Of a stretch of 7,730 bases of DNA, positions 1-5,494 are shown in pieces; position 1 is the stretch's first letter; every line of letters starts with the position of its first letter. The position numbers and the translations under genes were made by a program. The stretch is from Ardenticatenia bacterium (lineage in GTDB: Bacteria > Chloroflexota > Anaerolineae > Aggregatilineales > Ch27): the NCBI GenBank assembly GCA_026983935.1, contig JALSTC010000623.1:1-7730 (forward strand). Reading direction: 5' to 3'. A model generated the notes under the pieces. That model saw only the letters and a list, made by a program, of their open reading frames with translations. It had not been told where the DNA came from and ran no database searches.

Positions 1-706
1 TCACTGCCGCCGTTCCGATCGCTGCCGGGATGTGAAATGCCGCCAGCGTTCCGGCCAGAATGCCCAGTGCTCCGGCCATAAGCGGCTCCAGGAGCAGCCG
101 CAGCAGGCTGACAACCAGTCCAATGACGATTCCCAGCCGCGCAAGGAAAGGATACTGTGCCGACGGCAGCAGCATGATGTGCTCCACAAATACGAATGGC
201 AGGCTGAGCACGGCTGCTGCTCTGAGGATCAGGTTCAGCGTGCCGGTCTGCCGCCAGATGCTTGCCGCGATTTTGCTCAGGAAGATTTCTGGCAGCGAAA
301 ATGGCGTGGTGCGCAGCAGGAGCAGCGTGTCTTTCTGACGCTCATTCAGAATGGTGCCAGCGGCATGCATGCCGATGTCAAAAAGCAGCCAGCCGTACAG
401 CGCCAGTGCAGCGGGCAGGAGGATGATGGAAGCCATCATGCCGCCGTAGAACAGCACGGCGATGGGCAGCAGCACGATTGACGTTACCAGCACGGAGAGA
501 TAGCCGTGCCCAAGCAGAGGCAGCAGCAGTGACGCTCCGATCAGCGCCGCCTGCCACAGCAGCAGCCGCAGGATGGGTCGGATTTCGAGGGGCGTGGTGT
601 GCTGGATGCCCAGATGTCGCCGTACAAGGGGATGCGAACGCCGCGCCCATGCCGGCAGCCTGCGCGGGTTGTCAGGGGCACGTGCTTTCAACAGTGGTTG
701 TGCCAC
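1..706 (-). CDS. ABC-2-type permease-like integral membrane protein, C-terminus cut by window edge
   Basis: An open frame of 235 codons runs from about 706 to the left edge with no stop and no ATG before residue 90, so the start must be non-ATG. GTG at 706 and TTG at 691 are the candidates, and GTG is chosen provisionally because neither has a strong ribosome site. The product is strongly hydrophobic. Membrane segments lie near residues 46-65, 70-88, 90-118, 157-174 and 187-222. The basic N-terminus HPLVRRHL (25-32) and the cytoplasmic loop NERQKDTLLLLRTTPFSLPE (121-140), followed by FLSK, resemble the N-terminal motif and the 'E-x-x-x-x-T-L-x-x-L-x-x-T-P' loop of ABC-2 family permeases. Such proteins form the membrane pore of exporters with a separate ATPase; none is visible here, though it may lie off the edge. 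The frame overlaps the stop of the upstream SH3 gene, which suggests translational coupling. The reading frame is firm; the family is inferred from motifs, and another polytopic membrane protein is possible. Confidence 0.75.
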   Translation of the reverse strand, partial: MAQPLLKARAPDNPRRLPAWARRSHPLVRRHLGIQHTTPLEIRPILRLLLWQAALIGASLLLPLLGHGYLSVLVTSIVLLPIAVLFYGGMMASIILLPAALALYGWLLFDIGMHAAGTILNERQKDTLLLLRTTPFSLPEIFLSKIAASIWRQTGTLNLILRAAAVLSLPFVFVEHIMLLPSAQYPFLARLGIVIGLVVSLLRLLLEPLMAGALGILAGTLAAFHIPAAIGTAAV

Positions 707-2405
707 TGGCTGCCGTCCAGACCTCGATCCAGTAGTAGCCGGTATGTGGGACTTCCCATGTGATCGTGTTGGCGTTGTGCCCTTCCAGTATGCGGGCAAC
801 TACCGGCTCCTGTGTTGGGGCCTGCTGGTACATCTCGGCGATTCGGAAGCGCCAATCCGGGAGGCTGCTGGCCGAGTGGGAAATATCCCCGGAAGCGGTC
901 AGGATGACGGTTTCGCCTGCATGTCCGAACCAGATATTCCCGGCATGGGATTCCCCGCCGATCAGCGTGCGCGATTGGCGGTTGCCACCGGGACGGCACA
1001 GCCGCATATCCAGTGTCTGCACATTGAGCTGGTACGTGCCGCTGCGAGTAGAACCGGCTTCCAGTGTGAACAGATGCGGCAGATCGCTGGTCGGCCAGTA
1101 GGTCATGCGCAGATGCCCCCGTGAAATAAGAGGCCGCACGATCGGGGTATCCGGCGCTTCAATGGTCAGCACGGGGAAGGCGTCGCTGGTCAGATCGATG
1201 TCATACCTGATGCCCGCCTGATTATCCAGAAAGAGGGTCACCGGCTGGCCAGGACTCAGGTCGCCGCTGACTTCATGCGCCACGGCGGACGACAGTTCAA
1301 TGCCCGGATCGGGCAGGCGCTCCAGAGGATGCGGCAGCCGGTTCAAGGGGATGTTTTCCAACTCCTGGATGGCCAGCGGCTCCAGGTCTGGCGGACCGGT
1401 GACCGCTGCGGTGTCCTCCTCCAGCGTGAAATGGAGCTGTGTGCCGGGAACGACCTTGATCGTTTCGTTGTCCGGTGTGGTCAGCCGGACAGTGCCGTCA
1501 AGCGCCTGGAAGAACAGCCCTTGCTGCCGATCGGCCTGCGTGTACAGCGTAGCCCCCTCGAGTTCGAGGGTCATCGTGTTCAGTGTGAAACGAGCCAGCT
1601 CCCGGTCGGGTGTTTGCAGCAGCATGCCCGGAGGCGGGGTGAGCGGGCATGCGTCGGGCTGGGGATGAGTCTCCAGCGTTGCGTTCTGGAAGGGGTCGCG
1701 ATACCAGTCTTCAGGGGGCAGGGGCGGTGCATCCGGCAGCACACTGGGAATCTCGAAGACCTGGCAGTCTGTCTGTACGTAGCCGGAGAACACCCAGGCG
1801 GTTTGCCTGGAGTCGGGATAGTCAATACGCAGCCATGAGGTGTCAGCCAGCCGCCCGGTAATGATGAACCGCTCATCCGGATGAAGGACATCAATGATCC
1901 TGCCTGTGATACCGGGGTAGCTGCGGATGTTTAACTCGTCGGTGATGATGTTGGCGTAGCAGGTGGCCGCCGGTTCTGCATCGCGCTGTTCCTCCGTGCG
2001 GCTGTCATGCAGTTCGGCCTCTCCCAGGAGCCACATGGTGACGTATTCGGGCGTATTGGCAGGAAGCCCCGCACCCCCACTGATGGCCAGTGCGCCCCAT
2101 TCATCTGCCGGGGCATTGCGTTCACCGGCCTGCAGGGTGAAGAGCGACTCAAGATCGAATGTTTCGCCGGGCTGTACGGTTTCAGAGAGCAGTTCGCCCT
2201 GTGTGAGCACGAGAGGATAAGCCGCGCAGCCTTCATTGCGGCCCATGTCAGAGCAGAGGATATCCAGTGCGCGGTATACCCGTGCTACCAGCGCCCGGCA
2301 GCTCCCGCCGCCCTGTGCCAGAGCGTTATGCTGAGGAGCATAACTGACTCCCACAACAAACAGTAACCCCACTGCCAGCAGCAGCACTTGCCAGCGAAGC
2401 CGCAT
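672..2405 (-). CDS. Secreted multidomain protein with SH3-type, FecR-like and PPC-like segments
   Basis: A complete 577-residue protein. ATG at 2405 is chosen over the in-frame TTG at 2408 because GGGAGG lies 5 bases before the ATG but only 2 before the TTG. Residues 1-30 form a signal peptide (MRLRW, a hydrophobic run, then an NALAQ cleavage region). Residues 35-134 form a cysteine-containing N-terminal domain (C36, C51, C60) ending in WGALAISGGAGLP and MWLLGEAEL, a pattern I associate with Anaerolineae secreted proteins. Residues 149-214 are a bacterial SH3-like domain (DELNIRSYPGITGRII, then SWLRIDYP and TAWVFSGYV), typical of cell-wall or surface binding. Residues 265-334 look FecR-like (GLFFQALDGTVRLTT, VVPGTQLHF). 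Residues 375-466 and 480-566 resemble two pre-peptidase C-terminal beta-sandwich repeats (SGDLSPGQPVTLFL; ITWEVPHTGYYWIEVW). No catalytic motif is visible, so an extracytoplasmic binding or structural role is likely. It is transcribed from its own promoter and overlaps the downstream permease-like gene. The secretion and SH3 calls are firm; the FecR and PPC calls are moderate. Confidence 0.87.
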   Translation of the reverse strand: MRLRWQVLLLAVGLLFVVGVSYAPQHNALAQGGGSCRALVARVYRALDILCSDMGRNEGCAAYPLVLTQGELLSETVQPGETFDLESLFTLQAGERNAPADEWGALAISGGAGLPANTPEYVTMWLLGEAELHDSRTEEQRDAEPAATCYANIITDELNIRSYPGITGRIIDVLHPDERFIITGRLADTSWLRIDYPDSRQTAWVFSGYVQTDCQVFEIPSVLPDAPPLPPEDWYRDPFQNATLETHPQPDACPLTPPPGMLLQTPDRELARFTLNTMTLELEGATLYTQADRQQGLFFQALDGTVRLTTPDNETIKVVPGTQLHFTLEEDTAAVTGPPDLEPLAIQELENIPLNRLPHPLERLPDPGIELSSAVAHEVSGDLSPGQPVTLFLDNQAGIRYDIDLTSDAFPVLTIEAPDTPIVRPLISRGHLRMTYWPTSDLPHLFTLEAGSTRSGTYQLNVQTLDMRLCRPGGNRQSRTLIGGESHAGNIWFGHAGETVILTASGDISHSASSLPDWRFRIAEMYQQAPTQEPVVARILEGHNANTITWEVPHTGYYWIEVWTAASGTTTVESTCP

Positions 2406-2410
2406 CAAAT

Positions 2411-2416
2411 CCTCCC
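2411..2416 (-). promoter_or_regulatory. Ribosome binding site of the SH3 gene
   Basis: GGGAGG on the minus strand is a strong Shine-Dalgarno match placed 5 bases before ATG 2405. It decides the start codon, because the alternative TTG at 2408 would sit only 2 bases away. Confidence 0.8.
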
Positions 2417-2458
2417 ATTGCGTGAAAGCACTGCGTTAGGCGCTTATGATGGCTGCAG

Positions 2459-2469
2459 CGCTCAGAGCG
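2459..2469. promoter_or_regulatory. Perfect 11-bp dyad next to the -10 box (possible operator)
   Basis: CGCTC-A-GAGCG (plus strand) is a perfect 5-bp inverted repeat with a one-base centre. It abuts the -10 box at 2470-2475 and covers the predicted transcription start, where a repressor would act. No known regulator is recognised from the sequence, and a chance palindrome remains possible. Confidence 0.3.
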
Positions 2470-2498
2470 ATTATAGTGAAGCTGGCATGCATCTTCAA
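2470..2498 (-). promoter_or_regulatory. Sigma-70-type promoter of the SH3 gene
   Basis: On the minus strand, TTGAAG (2498-2493, four of six matches to TTGACA) is followed by exactly 17 bases and then a perfect TATAAT (2475-2470). The predicted start is near 2462, giving a leader of about 57 bases before ATG 2405. It lies in the 111-base gap after the phosphatase gene, so the SH3 gene need not depend on readthrough from it. Confidence 0.65.
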
Positions 2499-2519
2499 AT
2501 TAAGGCTGATCATCGGCCC

Positions 2520-3113
2520 TCAAAATCGCCGGGCGATGACTGAGATGCCGCTGTTGCGGGTATCTCCTCGGACGAGCTTCCAGCGAGGGGATAAGTGCAC
2601 CCAGAGAAAAAGCAGGCGGAACACGCCCTGGTGTCCCACAACGGCAAAGTTCCCAGCAGTCTCGCTGGTCATGGCCTGCCAGGCGCGGCGCACACGGTTG
2701 AAGGCCTGGTAGACCGTTTCGGTATCACGGGTCCAGGGCAGGGCAAGGCGCAGGCCGGAGCGAATATAAGCGCCGCGCAGCGAGTAGGTTCTGGAGGGTG
2801 GGCCGGAAAGCGTGGCCGGGAGTATCTCGTGCAGATCGTCACGGATGATAATCCGCAGGTTGGTTTCCTCTGCCAGTATTTCCGCCGTCTGCCGGGCACG
2901 CAGGAGTGCGCTGCTGTAAAGGCAGTCCAGATTGAAACTGGCGATCTGTGGAGCGATGGCCCTGATCTGAGCGATGCCACGCTCGTTGATCGTTTCGTTG
3001 GGCAGCTCACGCACGATCGCGTTGAATTCGGCCACTGTGACACGGCGGTGAAGGTGCAGGATATTGCCATTCACTTCTCCATGCCGGATAAGATAGACGG
3101 TCTGTTGAGTCAT
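2520..3113 (-). CDS. Histidine phosphatase superfamily (phosphoglycerate-mutase-like) protein
   Basis: A complete 197-residue cytoplasmic protein with the hallmarks of the histidine phosphatase superfamily. The catalytic RHG triad is at residues 10-12 in VYLIRHGEVNGN, so H11 would be the phospho-accepting histidine. R72 lies in the conserved LYSSALLRARQTAEIL stretch (65-80), E96 in DDLHEIL is the likely acid, and H161 in VVGHQGVFRLL (158-168) is the second histidine. All key residues are present, so an active phosphohydrolase is likely; the substrate cannot be told. The length fits the short phosphatase branch (cobC/phosphoserine-phosphatase/SixA-like) better than true mutases of about 230-250 residues. 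The stretch between RHGE and the NERG motif (residues 13-46) is longer than usual and rich in basic and hydrophobic residues. ATG 3113 is the natural start, although only weak Shine-Dalgarno sequence precedes it. A minus-strand promoter element lies about 110 bases upstream. Confidence 0.92.
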   Translation of the reverse strand: MTQQTVYLIRHGEVNGNILHLHRRVTVAEFNAIVRELPNETINERGIAQIRAIAPQIASFNLDCLYSSALLRARQTAEILAEETNLRIIIRDDLHEILPATLSGPPSRTYSLRGAYIRSGLRLALPWTRDTETVYQAFNRVRRAWQAMTSETAGNFAVVGHQGVFRLLFLWVHLSPRWKLVRGDTRNSGISVIARRF

Positions 3114-3182
3114 TGCGATCAGGTCTCGTTCCAGGACTACAATAAGACGCGGCGCAAATTGATCTTACCGAAAAATCGGCGC

Positions 3183-3216
3183 GAAAGCCCCCGCCTTTAG
3201 GCGTGGGGAGTGTCAC
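3183..3216 (+). mobile_element. Solo IS200/IS605-family right-end hairpin (omega-RNA-like remnant)
   Basis: The plus strand reads GAAAG, then CCCC-CGCC (3188-3195), loop TTTA (3196-3199), GGCG (3200-3203), a bulged T (3204), GGGG (3205-3208) and AGTGTCAC. This 8-bp hairpin flanked by GAAAG and AGTGTCAC closely resembles, from memory, the right ends of IS200/IS605-family elements, where the same sequence forms the 3' end of the TnpB omega-RNA scaffold. No tnpA or tnpB is present: the phosphatase start is only 70 bases to the left. This would therefore be a decayed element, a minimal non-autonomous derivative or a captured end. TTGAT, the target motif known for ISDra2, occurs at 3159-3163 but may be chance. 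An alternative is a leader hairpin or attenuator of the phosphatase mRNA. Confidence 0.5.
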
Positions 3217-3230
3217 ACAAGCCAGAAATG

Positions 3231-3239
3231 ATTATAGCA
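3231..3239 (-). promoter_or_regulatory. Extended -10 promoter of the phosphatase gene
   Basis: On the minus strand TGC-TATAAT forms a perfect extended -10 element. No good -35 lies 16-18 bases upstream, which extended -10 promoters tolerate. Transcription would start near 3224 and give a leader of about 110 bases that carries the GC-rich hairpin at 3183-3216. Confidence 0.5.
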
Positions 3240-3246
3240 GGGCCTG

Positions 3247-3258
3247 TCTGTCTACAGA
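3247..3258. promoter_or_regulatory. 12-bp dyad upstream of the phosphatase -10 (possible operator)
   Basis: TCTGT-CT-ACAGA is a perfect inverted repeat with 5-bp arms. It overlaps the -35 region of the minus-strand promoter whose -10 is at 3231-3236. It could bind a regulator of the phosphatase gene, but no family is recognised and chance cannot be excluded. Confidence 0.25.
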
Positions 3259-3310
3259 GATAGAAATATGTGAAAGATGTTGTGTACTATGCCAGTGGTC
3301 GGGATGCGTT

Positions 3311-3316
3311 TATAAT
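3311..3316 (+). promoter_or_regulatory. -10 box of the promoter for the membrane-protein/helical-protein pair
   Basis: A perfect TATAAT on the plus strand lies about 110 bases before ATG 3426. No recognisable -35 occurs at the proper spacing, so the call rests on the -10 box, its AT-rich surroundings and its position before the first plus-strand gene. Confidence 0.4.
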
Positions 3317-3425
3317 ATGCTCTGTAAACGGTGAAGGTATTCCCGGATAACAAACGTATTGTCGTTGTATCTGGCAGGTCCGCTGTTCGTGCTGTCCACT
3401 GGTAGATAAATCAAGGGAAAACATT

Positions 3426-4364
3426 ATGTTACGGTTTTTGCTGGCGATCATTGGGGTTGTATTACTGGTTGGTGGCGCGTTTCTCGGGCTGGGGGCACTG
3501 CTGCCCGCCCCGACGGAGCGGGTCTCCTTCGGTGGGGCGCAGATGACCGTGCAGGCATTATCCATGCAGGTGGAGTCTCCACCGGGTGGCGCACCTGAGA
3601 TCGCGATGCCGGTCGAACTGGATGGGGTGGAGGTCGCCAATCCCCAGGCTCTGGAACTGAATCCGCAGGTTGACATTGCTGCGCTGGACGCCCAGCCTGC
3701 GGCTTCAGCGCCGTCAGCGCAGGAATTGAGCAATGAGGTTGTTGTTCCCCTGGCGACGATGGCGTTCACGGCTGAGGGCGAGCCGCCACCACCCGCGCCG
3801 ATTGTCGAACAGCGCATGGTTGAGCTGGAATGGCCGCAGCAGTTCCGGCTGGGTGGTTCATCACTGGTGCGCCTGACGTTCAAGGCGATGGGTGACGGCA
3901 GCATCCAGCCTGTGGCCGAATTCGAGGGGAATACGGTGGTGGCAACGCCGATTTTGCTCACCGACCGCTATGATACCCATGATGCCGTCGCGGAGGCCAT
4001 GCTGGCCGCGCCAACGTTTGCGGTCGCTTCGGCCACGCCGCTGGAACAGCCCCTGCGACGCGGGGAGACGGTCGAGTGGCTGTGGACGCTCAGCCCGGAA
4101 GAGGCGGGGGAGCAGGTGCTGGCCCTTTCGATTACCGTGCGCTGGACGCCCCGGGGCGGTGGCGTCAGCGACTCGATCACGGTTTGGAACGAGGCTCTGC
4201 CTGTGCAGGTCGGCCAGATCTTTGGTTTGACCGTGCCCCAGGCCGGGATTGCAGGGACGGTGGCTGCGGTGCTGGGTGTGGTGCTGGAAATCCCCTTCCT
4301 TGACAGCATTCTGGGCTTCCTGTGGGGCAGGAGACCGCGCCGCCGTCGCCGGGAGAGACGCTAA
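3426..4364 (+). CDS. Membrane-anchored protein of unknown function with polybasic C-terminal tail
   Basis: A complete 312-residue protein; I do not recognise a family. ATG 3426 is preceded by AAGGGA with a 7-base spacer, a good ribosome site. Residues 3-26 form a hydrophobic N-terminal segment with no clear signal-peptidase site, so it is probably an anchor. Residues 30-128 are acidic, proline- and alanine-rich and of low complexity (SPPGGAPEIAMPVE; EGEPPPPAPIVEQ), like a stalk or linker. Residues 130-262 alternate in a beta-rich way (MVELEWPQQFRLGG, VRLTFKAM, EWLWTLSPEEAGEQVLALSI), suggesting an extracytoplasmic beta-sandwich. Residues 273-299 form a second membrane segment, followed by RRPRRRRRERR (302-312). 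By the positive-inside rule the tail should be cytoplasmic, giving both ends inside and the central domain outside. The gene ends 6 bases before the next one, so the two are probably co-expressed and may interact at the membrane. Confidence 0.85.
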   Translation: MLRFLLAIIGVVLLVGGAFLGLGALLPAPTERVSFGGAQMTVQALSMQVESPPGGAPEIAMPVELDGVEVANPQALELNPQVDIAALDAQPAASAPSAQELSNEVVVPLATMAFTAEGEPPPPAPIVEQRMVELEWPQQFRLGGSSLVRLTFKAMGDGSIQPVAEFEGNTVVATPILLTDRYDTHDAVAEAMLAAPTFAVASATPLEQPLRRGETVEWLWTLSPEEAGEQVLALSITVRWTPRGGGVSDSITVWNEALPVQVGQIFGLTVPQAGIAGTVAAVLGVVLEIPFLDSILGFLWGRRPRRRRRERR

Positions 4365-4370
4365 CCGCTG

Positions 4371-5294
4371 ATGCAGCCCACGCAAGAGAACTACCGCCGC
4401 GCTTTGCGCCCACTGCTGGCCGCCGCACTTCGTGCGCCGGACCTGCATACCTGGTCGGCGGGCTTTCTGACGGTTGCCGGGCGACGTCTGGATGATCGCT
4501 GGAAGGACGATGAAGTCCTCGCTCTGGAGCGTTACCTGCTGGAAAACAGCGGGCTTCCGGCGCATGTGAATGATGATTTACTGGCCGCGTTTGCCGATGA
4601 AATCCACCGCGTGTGCCATGATGAAACGCTGTCGCTGCGGATCAGCTATAACGGTGTAGCCTGGCTGCTGGACGCCTGGCGTTTTCTGACCGGGATGCCA
4701 CTGCCATCGGATGCTCCGCAGGTGATCCTGCCCTGTTGTGCGGCGGTGGGAACGGGTGTCCATGCCGTGGCGTTTTTATCGGCTGCGGAGGGCACACGCG
4801 TGCTGATGCGCCTGGCGTCCGGCCCGCTGCTGCTCGTGCGTGAGGCAGCAGCGCAGGGCCTCCGGCGGATGCTGGCCGGTGATTGGCTGCATACCATGTA
4901 TGAGCTGCGCCGCTATGCACATATCGGGGATGCACTTGAGCATGGTGCTGCTGTGCGTGCTGTCGCCGCACCGGAACTGCTCTCGGACCGTGCCCATGCG
5001 CTGGACGCCCTTGATCTGTATCATGCGATTCTGGCTGCCTATCGTCGGCTGCCACCGGCTTCCCGGCAGCACGGTGAGCATCGGGCGCTGGCGGAGGCGC
5101 TGGCCGCTTCTCTCGGCATCGTCATCGCCGCCGGGGGAGAAGTCGGGCTTGCGGCGGCCCGCACATGGTTGGCCTGGGACGATGCGGAGATCAGCCGCAT
5201 TGTGCAGGCAGGGCTGGAACAGGTCTCGGCATCTTCTTCCGGGGCGGCGGGCGAGTCGGTGGAACAGCCGCGCCCGCTCCCCGGTGACCGATGA
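4371..5294 (+). CDS. Soluble all-helical protein of unknown function, possibly HEAT-like
   Basis: A complete 307-residue protein with no signal peptide and no convincing membrane segment. I do not recognise a family and see no catalytic motif. It is rich in alanine, leucine and arginine, and most of it looks like consecutive amphipathic helices. Residues 120-170 (CCAAVGTGVHAVAFL, then LLLVREAAAQGLRRMLAGDW) resemble a HEAT-type helix pair with the usual hydrophobic spacing. The last 20 residues are a disordered serine-, glycine- and proline-rich tail. ATG 4371 lies 6 bases after the stop of the membrane-protein gene, and its nearest purine-rich ribosome-like sequence (GGGAG, 4351-4355) is too far for a strong independent site, which points to translational coupling. 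A scaffold or adaptor working with the upstream membrane protein, possibly through its basic tail, is conceivable but is inference from gene order only. No strong terminator follows. Confidence 0.82.
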   Translation: MQPTQENYRRALRPLLAAALRAPDLHTWSAGFLTVAGRRLDDRWKDDEVLALERYLLENSGLPAHVNDDLLAAFADEIHRVCHDETLSLRISYNGVAWLLDAWRFLTGMPLPSDAPQVILPCCAAVGTGVHAVAFLSAAEGTRVLMRLASGPLLLVREAAAQGLRRMLAGDWLHTMYELRRYAHIGDALEHGAAVRAVAAPELLSDRAHALDALDLYHAILAAYRRLPPASRQHGEHRALAEALAASLGIVIAAGGEVGLAAARTWLAWDDAEISRIVQAGLEQVSASSSGAAGESVEQPRPLPGDR

Positions 5295-5419
5295 GGTGCC
5301 GCGCCCTCGCATCAAAGACGCTGCCGGGAGATCCCCATGCCCTCTGGCTGGATTGCCGTCGGCATTTCCTTGTCGCCTCTACCCCAATTTGTTAGACTCC
5401 GCTTTTGCCTCATCTGCGT

Positions 5420-5448
5420 TTGTAGAGATGGATGTTTCGTATTAGAAT
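5420..5448 (+). promoter_or_regulatory. Sigma-70-type promoter of uvrA
   Basis: TTGTAG (5420-5425, three of six matches to TTGACA) is followed by 17 bases and then TAGAAT (5443-5448, five of six matches to TATAAT). The predicted start is near 5455, about 40 bases before ATG 5495. It gives uvrA a promoter independent of the preceding two-gene unit. Confidence 0.5.
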
Positions 5449-5466
5449 AGAACATTGGTGCTATTC
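5445..5466. promoter_or_regulatory. 22-bp dyad over the uvrA start site, LexA/SOS-box-like
   Basis: GAATAG (5445-5450) and CTATTC (5461-5466) are perfect 6-bp arms around a 10-base centre AACATTGGTG. Counting the inner pairs, 8 of 11 positions are symmetric. The core GAAC-ATTG-GTGC (5450-5461) matches the Gram-positive LexA box GAAC-N4-GTTC with one mismatch. It overlaps the -10 box and the predicted transcription start, the usual place for a repressor. Because uvrA is a classic SOS gene, LexA is the first candidate. Another repressor, or an mRNA hairpin, is possible. Confidence 0.45.
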
Positions 5467-5494
5467 GGGGGCTGGAAGAGGGATCAGGCGGATC

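Larger units (their letters stand above)
3114..3425. other. Divergent intergenic region with two promoters and an IS-like hairpin
   Basis: This 312-base stretch separates the minus-strand phosphatase gene from the plus-strand membrane-protein gene. No convincing coding sequence is seen. It holds the IS200/IS605-like hairpin (3183-3216), a small CCGA-AAAA-TCGG hairpin just before it (3168-3179), an extended -10 element reading left (3231-3239), a 12-bp dyad (3247-3258) and a TATAAT reading right (3311-3316). Base composition around 3220-3420 is visibly more AT-rich than in the flanking genes. Confidence 0.7.

Noticed and set aside
378..650. 90-residue minus-strand frame beginning with ATG at 650
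   Set aside because: It is the wrong frame for this region: its product is low-complexity alanine, arginine and histidine. The overlapping frame gives a coherent polytopic membrane protein.
573..1124. 183-residue plus-strand open frame, with other plus-strand frames between 32 and 2366
   Set aside because: These are antisense to the SH3 gene and the permease-like gene. None has a recognisable domain or coding-like composition.
2498..2519. Possible terminator after the phosphatase gene (GGC...GCC then TTAATTT on the minus strand)
   Set aside because: The stem has only 3 pairs, a mismatch and 2 or 3 more pairs, and it overlaps the -35 region of the next promoter. It is not convincing.
2595..3200. 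201-residue plus-strand open frame ending in the IS-like hairpin
   Set aside because: It is antisense to the phosphatase gene, whose catalytic residues are all present. I considered a truncated tnpB because it ends at the hairpin, but the translation shows no TnpB zinc-finger or RuvC motif.
3292..3402. Two CCA-N-TGG sites (3292-3298 and 3396-3402) flanking the plus-strand promoter, as a looping operator pair
   Set aside because: The 7-base match is short, each site is a simple palindrome, and the pairing over about 100 bases is expected by chance.
3861..4565. 234-residue minus-strand open frame
   Set aside because: It spans the end of one plus-strand gene and the start of the next. Its composition is rich in R, Q, H and P, as expected of a shadow frame, and it has no ribosome site or motif.
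5354..5364. TGCCG-T-CGGCA palindrome as a terminator after the helical-protein gene
   Set aside because: The stem leaves no workable loop and is followed by only a short, interrupted T run, so it is too weak to call an intrinsic terminator.
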